A stretch of DNA of 64,000 bases from Lactuca virosa (taxonomy: Eukaryota > Streptophyta > Magnoliopsida > Asterales > Asteraceae). Every line of letters starts with the position of its first letter. The first letter of the stretch is position 1. Shown here in pieces: positions 1-11,634 of the stretch. Below the pieces are notes generated by a model. The model did no database searches. It saw only the letters and a program-made list of their open reading frames with translations, and had not been told where the DNA came from. The position numbers and the translations under genes were made by a program. The DNA lies in assembly GCA_928212115.1 (NCBI GenBank), contig CAKMRJ010002223.1, positions 312,785,759 through 312,849,758 of the forward strand. Reading direction: 5' to 3'.

Positions 1-2404
1 TAACATCACTCATATGAAATTTCTCAACAATCGAAAACCTAACGTGAAATTTTTCCATGTTTTGGATGCAGGTGCTTTATTATGAATCTCAAGGATATCT
101 TACAAATTTCAAGCTAAAGCAGATGAAGGGATTTTTCTTGGGATATTTGCATATTCAGTCGCATATCGTGTGTTGAACAAAAGAACACGAAAAGTGGAAG
201 AAACTTTTAATCTTACATTTGATGATTATTATATTAAACAAATTGAAACTCATTGTGAAAATCATCCTATTCTAAAAGAAATACAAGATGAATCTGAACC
301 TTCGCACTTGTTGGATATTGATTATGATTTAATTTTTGGTATTTCAGATCATGCTGTTGATGCTGAAATTAATGCAAATGATAATCATCTTCCTGAATTA
401 ACGAAGCTTACTGATGATTCAACATCAACTTCTCAAGATATAGGCGAAAGTATGCAAAATAATCCAGTGGAGGGGGAGCACTTGGATTCGAACATCTAGT
501 TGAGGAGGAGCATTTTTCGAGGGGGAGAAGGAGGATAATGCTGAGATTAAATGAGATTGTTGAGGGGGGAGCATTAGAAAACAATGAAAAAATAATGATT
601 TTGATGATGTTTGTTCGATTGCAGGTTCAAAGAATGATGATTTATATGAAGATGCTCTTTTGGAATTTGATCCAGCTGATCCGCCAATGGAAAAATGGAC
701 AAGAGATCATCCGAAGGATCAAGTAATTGGGAATCCGCAAGAAGGTGTTTTAACAAGAGCTCAAATTTGTGCAAAGAATGATATATGAATACTCATCAAG
801 AATTTTTGCATGTTCAATGTTTTCATCTCTAAAATTGAACCAAAGACAGTTAAGATTGCAATGGAACACTCAGATTGGGTTGTTGCGATGCAATCTGAAT
901 TGTCTGAATTTGAACGAAACAAGGTTTGGAGGTTAATTCCTAAACCTGAAAATGTTTCGATTGTCGGGTTAAAATGGATTTTCAAAAACAAAACCGACAA
1001 AGATGGAAATATCGTTCGAACCAAGCCAGACTTGTTGTTAAAGGATATTCACAACAAGAAGGAATTGACTATGAAGAAACTTTTTCCCTGTCGCAAGACT
1101 CGAGGCTGTTCGTATATTCTGGCTTATGCAGCTCACAAAGACTTTGATGTTTATCAAATGGACGTGAAGTGTGCATTTTTAAATGGAGAGCTTGAAGAAA
1201 CATTTTACGTGGAACAACACCCCAGGTTTTATTAACGAAGAACATTGATCATGTTTATATTTTAGATAAGGCAGTTTATGGATTAAAACAAGCACCACGA
1301 GCATGGTATGCAACTCTTACTTCATTTTTGAAGCAATCTAAATTTAAACAAGGATCTGTTGACCCCACATTATTTCGAAAGAAAGTTGGAAGAAATTAAT
1401 CATTCTGCTTGTTCAAATTTATGTTGATGATATTATTTTTGGCTCAACTGACCTGCCTTGTCTAGAGAATTCGAAGATCTGATGAAAAGTAAGTTCGAAT
1501 GAGCATGATGGGAAAAATCAATAATTTTCTTGGACTGAATATTCGTCAAAGCAGAGAAGGAATTTTTATTAATCAAGAAAAAATATACGAAGAATCTGCT
1601 AGAGAAGTTTGGATTGACGAATAGCACAAAGTTACGAGTTCCTATGGCAACTGGCATAAAGTTGACACCTTCGTTAGATAAACCTGCAGTTGACCTAACT
1701 CTTTACAGAAGCATGATTGGTTCATTACTTTATCTTACAGCTAGTAGACCTGATATCATGTTCTCTGTGTGTAATTGTGCTAGGTATCAGTCAAATCCAC
1801 GAGAACCACATCTCACTGCTGTGAAGAATATCTTTCGTTATCTTAAGGGAACAATTTCGTTAGGATTGTGGTATCCTTCGAAAACTGGGTTCTTTGTACA
1901 AGCTTATTCGGATGCAGACTTGGTTGGTTGTAATCTTGATAGAAAAAGTACAAGTGGCGGATGTCAATTTCTCAATGGCAAATTGGTGAGCTGGCAGTCA
2001 AAAAAGCAAACATGTGTATCAATTTCAACGGCTGAAGCAGAATATGTGGCTGCTGCTGCTTGTATATCACAAATTAATGGATCCAAAGTCAATTGCATGA
2101 TTATGCAATTAATATGAAAAAGATTCCATTATATTGTGATACTCAAAGTGCAATAAGAATTTGTCATAATCCTGTGCAGCATTCGAAGACTAAACATATA
2201 GCTCTTCGTTATCATTTCATCAAGGATCACGTGGAGGATGGAAATATTGAAGTACATTTCGTGAAAACAACTGATCAGTTAGCTGATATTTTCACGAAAC
2301 CTTTAGATGAAAAAATCCTTTGTAAAAATTTTAGAAGGACTTGGAATGATCGATGGAAATTATGTTCCATGCGAAAAAGGAGAATGATGGTTGACCAGGA
2401 ATGA
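1..2404 (+). pseudogene. S1 copia pol remnant: integrase end, reverse transcriptase, RNase H
   Basis: The window opens inside the integrase C-terminal part (residues NNRKPNVKFFHV near 30-60). The variable hinge follows at 170-499. Reverse transcriptase begins near 810 with the VGLKWIFKNKTDKDGN block, then QMDVKCAFLNGELEE at about 1157-1200 and the catalytic YVDD near 1422-1433. RNase H follows at 1614-2404 with acidic residues in SDADL, STAEAEY and CDTQSAI. The frame breaks near 500, 780, 1085, 1235, 1400, 1490, 1606 and 2090, so no functional enzyme can be made. Order integrase-RT-RNase H is diagnostic of Ty1/copia. The sequence is closest to S2 in this same window (23281-29898), and both carry a 3' ORF, which points to the Sirevirus lineage. 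Gag, protease, most of integrase and the 5' LTR lie upstream of the window. Confidence 0.93.
469..573 (+). repeat. S1 cluster of internal polypurine tracts
   Basis: Copies of an AGGGGGAG-type purine run lie at about 469-480, 519-530 and 562-573, with a weaker one at 501-510. They fall in the hinge between integrase and reverse transcriptase. S2 has four at the matching place. Repeated AGGGGGAG tracts are, as I recall, a described hallmark of Sireviruses. They match the true 3' polypurine tract of this element (8044-8055), so they could prime extra plus-strand DNA synthesis. Confidence 0.75.
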
Positions 2405-2549
2405 TTCAGAGACACTAAATAAAAGACAAAGCAAAGTCATTCAACGTTCAGAGGTTACTGTTCATAGTCAACGCTTCGACCCCTTCAAATTCGTAGATTT
2501 ATCACTTTTCAAGGGTTGATAAAATTTCGTGTATTTGCAACAAGTTCAT

Positions 2550-2815
2550 TTCGTTTGTCATTTATTTTCGAAAAATCAAAAATACAAAAAGATTTTCGTT
2601 TGTTTTGTCATTTAATTTTTGAAAAATTAAAAATCCAAAAGATTTCCTTTGTTTTTTCATTTTTTTTACGAAAATTTCAAAATTCCAAAATTATTTTTGT
2701 TTGTTCTGTCTTTATTTTTGAAAAATCAAAAACATCAAAAAGATTTTCTCTTTATTTCGTTCTTTATTTTCGAAAAATCAAAACAACAAAAATATTTTGT
2801 TTTTTATTTCTTTTT
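2550..2815 (+). repeat. S1 A/T-rich tandem repeat just after RNase H
   Basis: Four to five imperfect units of about 65 bp alternate a run of the type GAAAAATCAAAAA with a T-rich run of the type TTTGTTTTGTC. The block begins about 150 bp after the RNase H stop. S2 has the same kind of repeat at the same place (about 30105-30285), so it belongs to the element and is not a chance low-complexity stretch. An open frame at 2516-2830 is only this repeat read through. Confidence 0.7.
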
Positions 2816-4076
2816 AGTACTTTGTTGTAGATATTCATGATGTTACACAGTGGATAATGCTTGCAGTTCTAGGGTCAGGTAAATCTATCATACGAATCTT
2901 TAAATTTTTGAATATTTTGAACTAGTTAAGTTGTACCTAGAAGCATGCTGCAGCATGTTGTCCAAAGCCTCCATTGACTCAATGTGTGTGTACGAAAGCC
3001 TTAATGAAATATTTCATACGAAAATTTCTTCCCAATCAGGCTTGTATTCACATTAGTCTCCTGAGCTACCTGACTCTTCTCACAATGAGTTAAGAGTTTA
3101 CTGTTTTGTCCAAATATAACAGAGGTACATTTCGTGTCTTTCATCCAAACAGTTCTTACACGATCACACACGACGACATATGTCCGAGAGGTCTCTGATC
3201 CCACCAATCGAGACTTAGACATATCAAAATATTGTGTTCATGATCTGACATCATGAGACCGTGATGAAAGTGAAACCCAATTTTCTAAACTTTAAGGAAA
3301 TTGACGGGAACTATGTTCCAGATTTTCACGAAACCTTTGTTTTAGTACCCAGATTTGAAACTTCAAATCATATTCATTTCGTATGAGTGGTCTTGATCAA
3401 ACATTCGAAACCCATGATGTTTGCTACCCAACAAGATCCAGCAAATTTTTTTTCATGAATATGCTTTCCGTTTGAGTTTCATTCGAAATCCAAAGTCACT
3501 TAAAATTTTTCAAAGCAAACTTGTCACTGACTACACTGGTCAAACAAGTAATTTCAGTTACAATTTATCACTTTATGTTTAGGATGATATGTAACGAAAT
3601 TTTTATAGCTACCCATGAAACCTTATAAAAGAAGCCCTTCGATACTTCTCTTCAAGTATTCGATTGTATTTCACGGGAACATACACAAGCTGTTGATCAT
3701 CTCTCTTGGTGATTAACGAAGCAATCTTTGCCCGGGGTTTTATCTGCCTTCGTGTCAAATTGATATTTTGACATCACAGTATCCCAATTTTTCTTATATT
3801 GCTTCTGTCTAAATTTTTGGAACACTGCACTCACAAAATCCTTGAGGTTCTGAGTAATACCAACTCAGGCTGATGATTTCAAACATCTGGCATATGACTT
3901 CGCTTTTCATCCCAAAAGTGAAAGAGCCTTTCCTCCATCCGAAGGATGCTGACGGTTACTATTCCTTGACGAGACACGAACAGTCTGTGGGAGGAGAAGT
4001 TTCCTTGTTTCAAGGAGATGTGACAGTTACTTTTGACACTGGAAATTTTTTGGCAGACTGATGTGACTTTTAAGGT
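2816..4076 (+). other. S1 conserved non-coding spacer between pol and 3' ORF
   Basis: No convincing gene is present. By-eye comparison with S2 (30300-31490) shows conserved islands: the AGCATGCTG palindrome near 2942, a GAGCTACCT block followed by an inverted repeat (ACTCTT at 3073-3078, AAGAGT at 3092-3097), a TGAAACCCA block near 3269, a TTTCACGGGAA block near 3669 and a GCCCGGG block near 3730. Coding constraint cannot explain these islands, because neither copy keeps a shared frame here. A structural or regulatory role is inferred. Confidence 0.6.
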
Positions 4077-4229
4077 GCCACGTCGGATATCATTAATTGC
4101 ACATCCCGCTTCAAATTCAAAATTCTAGGGTTACATATAAAAGGGGATTCAAGGGTCTATTATCAGTTTACGCGTTCAAAGGAAAAATTCCCAATTCTCT
4201 CTGATCTTCAAAGCTTTCAAACCCTAACA
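4077..4229 (+). promoter_or_regulatory. Putative internal promoter of S1 3' ORF
   Basis: A consensus TATA box (TATAAAAG, 4136-4143) lies 94 bp before the ATG at 4230. An ACGT-core motif, GCCACGTCGG (4077-4086), lies about 50 bp further upstream; this is the core bound by plant bZIP and related factors. S2 has the same layout (31495-31709). The spacing fits a transcript starting near 4168 with a leader of about 60 nt. Promoter activity is inferred from sequence only. Confidence 0.5.
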
Positions 4230-7200
4230 ATGGCGACTTCTGTTCATGTCGATGCTGACCCTTCTCAAACCACTGAAGATGTGATTTCATTACCGATTAT
4301 GAAGATTCAAGGAACTAACTATCAATTGGGCCGATGTTCTCAATACCTGAAGAATTGAAGATGTTAGTTGTTGCTTTAAAGAGTTCTGTTCTGTCAAAGG
4401 CTATGTTCAGTTTGTATTCAGTTCCGATGTCATGGCTTTCTCAAGCAGGATCAACGGCTACATACAACAAAGCTTTTGATGCCATTACTTTTAATTTGGT
4501 TAATGACAAAAAGGTCAGATTGTCCAAGAAACTCTTTTGCCAATTCTTGAAATTCCAAATTCACCACCGTATGTTGATTTTCATTCCCTCAAATTGTCCA
4601 TATGTTCAATGAGATGGGTTATCAACCACAAAATAAGATCAGTGATTTAAGAAATCTGGTCTTCCTAGTATCTGGAATTTTCTATTTGGTATTTTTCTAA
4701 GGTGTTTAACTGGTAGAACTGTGGGTCTCGATAAAGGAGGAATGGAGGTATATGCCATGGTTGCTGGGCTATACTATGACCTTCAAGTGGATTATTCTAC
4801 ACAGTTATGGAAGGAATTTCAAAAGAGTGTAGAACACACGGATGCTCTTCATGGTATTTCATGTGCGAGGTACTGGAGCTTGATTCTACAATATTTCTAC
4901 AACAAGGAGGGGATTTTGGTACCCAATGATGAAGAAAAAGCTGTTTTTCAGACATACCACTGTCCGAAGGATGTCACAGATAATGTTGAAGATTTTCCCT
5001 TTGTGGCTCGTATTCCTGATGCTATGCTAAAACGAGTTGATCCTACGAATTCAGTCTTGGTGGCTTATTTGAAAAACATTGATTCTACTGTAGAAACTGG
5101 GAAATTATTGCCAAGAGAAGAGAAGAAATCCAAGCGTTCGAAGAAGAATGAAACTGGTTCTTCTGAAACGAAAGTCTAGGAATTGAAATTTACGAAATCT
5201 TCAAAGAAGAAGCCAATTACAGTTGAAGAGCCAGTGGTACACGAAGTGTCTGTTGCTGAGACTAAATCGATTGAGCCTGTTGTTGAAGATACTCAAGAGA
5301 AAGTGGTCATTCCTTCGAAGACTGGTATTTTTCGAAGAATCAAAATGAAGTCTAAGCATATACGCAAGTCTCCAACACCTAACGTGGTACGAAAACCTCA
5401 TGTTACTCATCAAGGTGTCTTAATTCGTCAAGTACCAGCACCTGTTTCTCCATCGTCAAAGAAACGAAGGGCTGAGGATATGGCCAAACATCTTTCACAG
5501 ACGAAGAAGAAGAAGAAGAGAAGAGAAGAAGCTTATGCTCTCCACTGATCTACAGAAGATGAAGATGAACGAATTCCTGAAACACCAGAAGTAACTCTTC
5601 ACAAAGAAAGTTCAACTCCTGAGCAGACAATAGTCATACCACCCGAAGATTCGGTTGCCAAATCAGTTTCTGAGGAGGTACGAACTTCAGGCATCACTGC
5701 AAACGTATCTGATACGGATGCAAATGTCAATATGGGTGAAGGAGATTCGAAGAAAGAAGATCAAGGTCATCCTACTTATTGCCTTCGAAATATTGTTTCT
5801 TTACCTCCACCAATCACTCCGATTACTTCAACCACTGATTCACCTACATTTGAAAATATCATCAATCAACCCTTTACTTCCATTTTTTCTTCTCAATCTA
5901 CTGATCCACCCAAAATTAATTCGCCTATTCAAGAAACCATTCTTATGGAAACAGAAACTGATAACGAGGGTTTTGGAGGTATGTTTGATGAATTAAAATT
6001 TGATGACGAAGAAGAAGATTTTCCAGATCATATGTTGATGACGATGAAGCAGTTTAAAATTTTGAATACGAAGTTGAATTCCATAATTCAATCTCAAGCT
6101 GATCTGGGGGGTGGTTCGTCGGTTTCGAGTTTGGAAGTTGATACGATGTTGCAAATGTTCGAAGCCAAGGTTGTAAGTAAAGTCTCTGGGATGGTTAGAG
6201 ACTCGGAGTCAAGAATTTTGGAGAAGGTTTATCATATTGATCAAAACAATGAGCTACGAATAAATTCTCAAAATTTGAAGTTTTTAGGAGACTTGAAAGA
6301 ATTGAAGACAGTTGCAAAGGAAAGACATGTTCTCTTTGTTCAGGATGTTAAGAAAGTCAGGGAGGATGTTAATTTGCAGATTCGTGAACTTCGCGAAGAT
6401 ATGCATAAAGAGATTGCTAGTGTCCAACAAGACTATGCTTCTCTGAGTCAGAAGATTGACATTATTTGTGATGCAGTCACGAAATTTGTCAAGTTGTACG
6501 AAAGTTTGAGTCCTCAACTTACTCAACTTTCTACAATGGAAAGTAAAAACTTTATGGAAGTGATTACGTTGCTGAAGGAGTTAAAAGATCTATCTGTTAA
6601 TCCAGTTTCGTCTTCTCTGATTACTCCAGAATTCTTATCCCAGAAGTTCACCCAATTCGAAGCTATTCTCCACAAGCAACTGGCCCCTCTTTCTCGTATA
6701 TAAAGCCTTCTACCAACAACAGATGCCCCACCTGTTTTCACAGGGGTGCAAGGGGGAGAAAGAAAAATTGAAGATACGAAGGCTGGTGGTGAAGATGCGA
6801 AGGTTGTGGGAAAGGTGTTTTCTTCGAAGATCCCAAACAACAAAGCCGATCGTAACATCTGATGGGCCAGTTACATCAACAGTTGTAACAACTATGCCAA
6901 TTACAAGACCAATTTCGAAAGGAATTGTGATTGGTAAACCTGTTAATACTAGTGGGAGTGGTTCGAAAACAAAAGAAGTAATAGATGATTCAGCTTTGAA
7001 AGATAAAGGGAAAACGATAGTTGTGGAAAAGTCGAAAGAAGAAAAGAAAGTTGAAGCTGAAGCTGAAATTGAAAGGCTAAGGTTGATTCAAAGCATAATG
7101 ACTCAACGTGCAAGTGATCCTAAGGGTATGGACAAACGTGATCCATCCAAACACTAGAATAACGAAACAATTGAAGCCAAGGTTGCATATAATCATATGT

Positions 7201-7937
7201 ATTCGTTTGAGAAGAAACCAAAGCAGAGTTACATGGTTATGAATACTGATACTAGTCAGCTTGACTTTCCATTGAATGAAATGATGTTCATCATGCCACA
7301 ATTTAAAGCAGAAGGAAATTTCAAAGAAAAGGATGATGGTACTCACATGAAAATTAGATTTCATGTTGTTCTTGCAAAAGCCCCTGAGGAAGTTTGGTCT
7401 TTGGTGAAGATCAAGAAAGTTATTAGTATGAAAAAGGATGTGGTGTTCGAAAACACAGTTCAAAATATCAAGTACGTGGTGGCCAGGGCAAATGGAAGTA
7501 TTTGCGAATTTACAATTGCAGATTTTCCATTAATGAACTTGTATGATCTTATACAAGTTGCATTGATTCTGAAAGACAAATCTTTTTCATATCTTCAAAA
7601 CACTGAACCTGATGAATTTAAGCTTGGGGTTGCTCACATCAAGATTTTCATCGAAAATTATTATGAGTGCTTGGCTCTAACGGATGTGAAGTTAGCTACA
7701 TCTAAAGGTATGGAAATAAAAGCTCCAATGGCACCTACGAAGACTCAAGCAGAGTTGAAAAAGTATGTTGATGGTGAAATCTGCTTGAAGCCTTGTGGGT
7801 TAGTCTTCGCAGGAAAGGACAAGGCTGGAAAAGCAAAACGTTTCTTATTCCAGGCATGCGAAGTGGAGAGATATTCAACGTCTCAATATACAAACTTAAT
7901 TGTTCGTATGAATCATTGTAAGAAGAACAATGAATGA
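4230..7937 (+). pseudogene. S1 3' accessory ORF (env-position), decayed
   Basis: The start ATG at 4230 sits in the context ACAATGGCG, the same as the S2 copy at 31710. Modules in order: an N-terminal mostly helical domain (to about 5060) with the ISCARYW motif near 4857; a Lys/Arg-rich segment resembling nuclear localisation signals (about 5100-5545); a Pro/Ser/Thr-rich segment (to about 5940); an acidic patch (DDEEEDF, about 6003); a long heptad-type coiled coil (about 6040-6700); a Lys/Glu-rich link (about 6960-7100); and a C-terminal domain (7197-7937) with the motif FTIADFPLMNLYD. Stops or shifts occur near 4357, 4610, 5177, 5546, 6701 and 7155. I see no signal peptide or convincing membrane segment, so a literal envelope role is not supported by this copy. 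The position after pol is that of the Sirevirus env-like ORF. Function unknown. Confidence 0.75.
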
Positions 7938-8043
7938 GATAAGAAAGAGCTAAAGAAGATAATTTCCTGGTACACGAAAATTCGATGAGTGATGCTCTAT
8001 TCCATCCAGCTTCTTACAAATTAAGAAGTTCGACTATGATTAC

Positions 8044-8378
8044 AAAGGGGGAGATTCTAAAGGTCAAAAATGGTGTAATTATTCGAAGTATATTTTTGTA
8101 CTCTTCGAATGTTTTGTAATCTATTTTACTAAGGCGCTTTTATTCGAAACTTAAGTTTCTATGCCTTAGTATATTTTTTGTACGCTTTTTGATTCCTATA
8201 AATAGGGATATTTACTAGAGTTAGAGAAGAGTTTTTACAGACCTGTCTTTGTTCTCTGTAAACATTCGAAAGCGTAATAGAGCTGAAACAAGATCAAATT
8301 TACATCTGTTGTTCAATATCGCATTCTTACTTCAGTTTTAACTCTGATTCATTTTATACTCGATTCTTTGGTTCATCA
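8044..8378 (+). mobile_element. S1 polypurine tract and 3' LTR
   Basis: The tract AAAGGGGGAGAT (8044-8055) primes plus-strand synthesis and is followed by the LTR. The LTR contains a TATA box, TATAAATA, at 8197-8204. I place its end at the CATCA ending at 8378 by analogy with the S2 5' LTR. At about 323 bp it is close to the 342 bp of S2. It begins TC where TG is expected, so the first dinucleotide has probably mutated. The 5' LTR is outside the window and the target duplication cannot be checked. Confidence 0.65.
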
Positions 8379-8681
8379 AGTGTTTTGTTTAGTCTGGAAT
8401 TACTTGTGAAATTTGCATGGTAGTGGTTCAGTGTGAGCGGTCTGTCAGGGAGTCAGACCATCTTGAGACTTCAGGTTTTAGATTGAGTAGAGGTGGTTTT
8501 TTGCAAGTAATTATGGACTCGTTCTTCTCCGGGTTTGGAGGATTCTTCTAGGGTTGGTTTCAGTTGCCTTGGGAAGGCAGTGGTATAGTCAGAATTGTGG
8601 TCGTGTGGCTCAGGTTGTTTGGCAGATTGGGAATGGCAAGGAATCATTTCGAGGACGAAATCTAATTTAAGTGGGGAGATT
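8379..8681 (+). pseudogene. G1 gypsy pol 3' end and polypurine tract
   Basis: The last codons read NHFEDEI followed by a stop at about 8664. This is the same ending as the pol proteins of G2 (DFEDEV) and G4 (NFEDE) in this window, so G1 is a related Ty3/gypsy element in + orientation. The tract AAGTGGGGAGAT (8669-8680) leads directly into the LTR at 8682. The sequence before the last codons is not recognisable. The rest of G1 pol must lie upstream of S1, which inserted here. Confidence 0.7.
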
Positions 8682-9000
8682 TGTAACGCCCTGTTTCAAA
8701 TTGTTTCCCATTTCAAGTTGGTGATCAGGGTGTGGGTATTGTCAGGCTTAGGACCCTTGAAGAATTGAGTTTTGGGCTCTTTTGAAGGTGGATGAGGTAA
8801 TTTGGATGATCTTGGTGTCCGGCTTGTGTTTTGGAACCAAAGGGGCATTTTGGCAAAATGTCAGCTCGGGCCTTTATGGAAATTAGATTTTTGTTCAGGA
8901 AATCTTAAAGCAAGTGTGATTTCATAGAAGTGTAAAGCATCTCGTAACCTCTTCGTGGATATATGGATCGTCAGAATCGGGTTTATAACGAAGGAGTTAT
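8682..9000 (+). mobile_element. G1 3' LTR, left part (interrupted by K1)
   Basis: The LTR starts TGTAACGCCC right after the polypurine tract and is broken at 9000 by K1. It resumes at 16879 and ends GATGTTACA at 18796, giving about 2237 bp in total with the TGTAAC...GTTACA inverted termini seen in the other gypsy LTRs here. Confidence 0.85.
8996..9000. repeat. K1 target-site duplication, left (GTTAT)
   Basis: GTTAT directly precedes the K1 terminus at 9001 and recurs directly after the other terminus at 16874-16878. A perfect 5-bp duplication shows that K1 inserted once, intact, by normal integrase action. Confidence 0.92.
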
Positions 9001-9805
9001 TGATGGGTTTTAGTATACTACAACATCCTATGGTGCACATATAACCCTAAATACCTTGGATCTATGTTTTCACTAATTATACATGTAAATGGTTTCTAAG
9101 GCATTAAACCTATAACTAGCATGCAAATTGTCCTAAACAATACAAGATACTAGTTAGAATAACATACCTTTTATGTGGCTTGAAGCCTTGATGTATTTGG
9201 TGTTGCTTGAAAGACTTTGGCCTTTAAGAACTTAGTGTCCCAAGTGTTGCACCTCAAATGGAATCACAGCTCACTTAGAACAAAGGTGACCCTTGAGAGA
9301 GAATTCCATGCACCAAAAACACCTCCATATTTCTCTAAGAAAATGAATCACTTTCAAGTGGCGATTTTGGGCAATGGAATACGTATTTATATGTGGCATT
9401 TCAAGGGTCATGGGTATAACCCCAAATCCATACCCATGAGTATTATGATCCATGGTTCATGTGGCCCAACTCTTTATGTATCCATACATAAACTTGGTCC
9501 AACATGGATCATAAGCCCAACACATATAAATATAACTAATTACCATAATTAGTCCCCATAGATTTAATTAGTCTCTTTTGATCACTAAATTAATTCCAAA
9601 TTAATTCTTGATCAATACTAATTAAAACATATGATTTTATATTAATATATTAGAACTTATAATATATTAATAAATCATATATAACCTTCTCTCAAGAGTC
9701 CATCCTAACAAATTGTCCTGGTGTTATGCAACCCAAATGGACCATGCTACTCTCGGGTCGAATACATACCAATAATAGTTATGGGCTTAGACATCTAATC
9801 CAACA
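9001..9805 (-). repeat. K1 3' LTR
   Basis: Runs on the + strand from TGATGGGTTTTAG to CTAATCCAACA and is matched along its length by 16081-16873 with scattered substitutions and small indels. The complement of GTCTCCCAACTGG immediately after it is the polypurine tract. An open frame at 9217-9552 has a shortened counterpart at 16297-16518 in the other LTR and is not a gene. Confidence 0.93.
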
Positions 9806-11503
9806 GTCTCCCAACTGGATAAGTCTAAAACTATTATTGCGTATGACTCCAAGATCCCGACTAGCAATCGTAGCTCCTAAAATTCGAAGTCGAACTCTGA
9901 CCTAGTCAATGACATGTCCATTAGATAAGGGATCATATATTCCTCCATTCAAGATATCATATGGACTGAGACATGGATTATAATCATTCTCTCTGTCCGT
10001 TTGTTGTTTCTCGATTTCCGATTTGTGACGACCGACTAATTGAACAAATCAAATCAGTCCAGGCCCGGCCGAGCACTTACGTTTGTCATCACCAAATCAT
10101 CGAGGGGCCCACAGATATCGCTTTTATCCCTCCAAGGGTAAAAGGAATGGATAAACTTCGACCCAAATGTTCGCTTGTACTTACTCATCAAATTACACAC
10201 AACGATATGTTTTATAACAACCAAGTTACTAGTTGCGTTTACATATGTCAATGTGCAACCGATGCACAACTACAACTCACACGTCTCCGTTTGAAGAATA
10301 TAAGATATTATCGTCTCATGATCACTCGTGATAAAATCCATGAAGTGAGTCAAATGAGTGTGGGTTTAATCCAATACTCGAATCTTATTCTAGGAGCACT
10401 CATGAATACTGCAGCTATGTCTAGGCCACCTAGACAAACTACAGACCCATTCATGACAGTCTTGCCTCATACCTACTTCCAAAGTATGATTGACTGTGGA
10501 GAGTTTGAATAACCTAGTTATTCAGGAAGTCAAAACATGCAAAGTGAAACACAAGAATAATACTAATCCTATATGGCCCCAAACACCTTTGAGAGTAAAT
10601 AAAACACCTTTAATTTAAACACCATATTGATTACTCATTATTCATTGTATAATGTTTCAAATAATCAACTTTATGCTTGAATCTAAACAATAGCCATGCC
10701 ATGCTCCAAGCATGCACACTATGTTTGTCCAAACAATAGTTATGCCATACTCCAAGTATACACACTATGTTTGTCTATGATCCTTAATTTGTGAAATAGA
10801 CCAATTGAACATGATTCCAATGATTCTCATTTCACAATCCCCAATCCAAATCGTAAATGTAAGAGTTCCAAACTCCTGCCATTTATCGAAATCTGTTAGA
10901 TTCTAAATTTATATGCATTGATCCTCTTGTAATGACTATGCACAAAGTCACAAAGACTTGTCAACAGACATTACAGAGTATTCCAGTGGAAACGAAGTCT
11001 CAAATTCAAACTACATTCCTTTGAACATCCTTCTTGCATTAAGTCTTCTAATCTTACACAGATTTAATGAATAACTTCCACTTATGGAAACATATCCATA
11101 TTCCCATTTTGACTATTACTTCTGAACAAGAGTTGCCTCCTTTCAGAATATGTCAATATGGTCCTTTCAAAAAATTTACACCATACTTCCAACTGTCCAT
11201 GAGCAACCAATCTTTGGTAAACCTTAGATTGTCCTCGACAATTGCTTAATCATTTTAGTCATATCCAATTCTAGACCTTTTCCCCTCTTAATGCCCTAGG
11301 CATTTGGAAAATTTAGAAAGGATAAATATTATAGCACATGTAATCGATCCTATATCTGAAGCATATGGGACACGATTCATCACGTCTCACATAAGTACAT
11401 GATCCTAGACCAGTCCTTTGCTACATTATTTTTTTTATTTGCCATGTTTTCATAATTCGACTATGAAGAGGGATGCCGTAATCATAATCGAATTTTGAGA
11501 ACG

Positions 11504-11505
<2 letters not shown>

Positions 11506-11540
<35 letters not shown>

Positions 11541-11570
11541 TTCCTTATGTTGAACCATTCCAACATAAAA

Positions 11571-11624
<54 letters not shown>

Positions 11625-11634
11625 ATATATATAT
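11506..11634. repeat. Two (TA)n microsatellites in K1
   Basis: Dinucleotide TA runs at 11506-11536 and 11574-11634 are separated by a short unique stretch. K2 has the unique stretch (around 21140-21180) without the TA runs, so they grew after the two copies separated. Confidence 0.9.

Noticed and set aside
2516..2830. Phe/Lys-rich protein frame
   Set aside because: Product of the A/T tandem repeat in S1; S2 does not keep it open.
9217..9552. 111-codon frame with a close copy at 16297-16518
   Set aside because: The two copies are the K1 LTRs. The frame is shorter in one copy and has no motif.
9973..10512. 179-codon open frame on the + strand
   Set aside because: It lies antisense to the K1 pol remnant, has no recognisable domain, and the K2 equivalent keeps only a short piece (19918-20115).
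11448..11500. MicroRNA precursor
   Set aside because: Several copies with unrelated stems share only the loop, the reverse of what a miRNA family shows.
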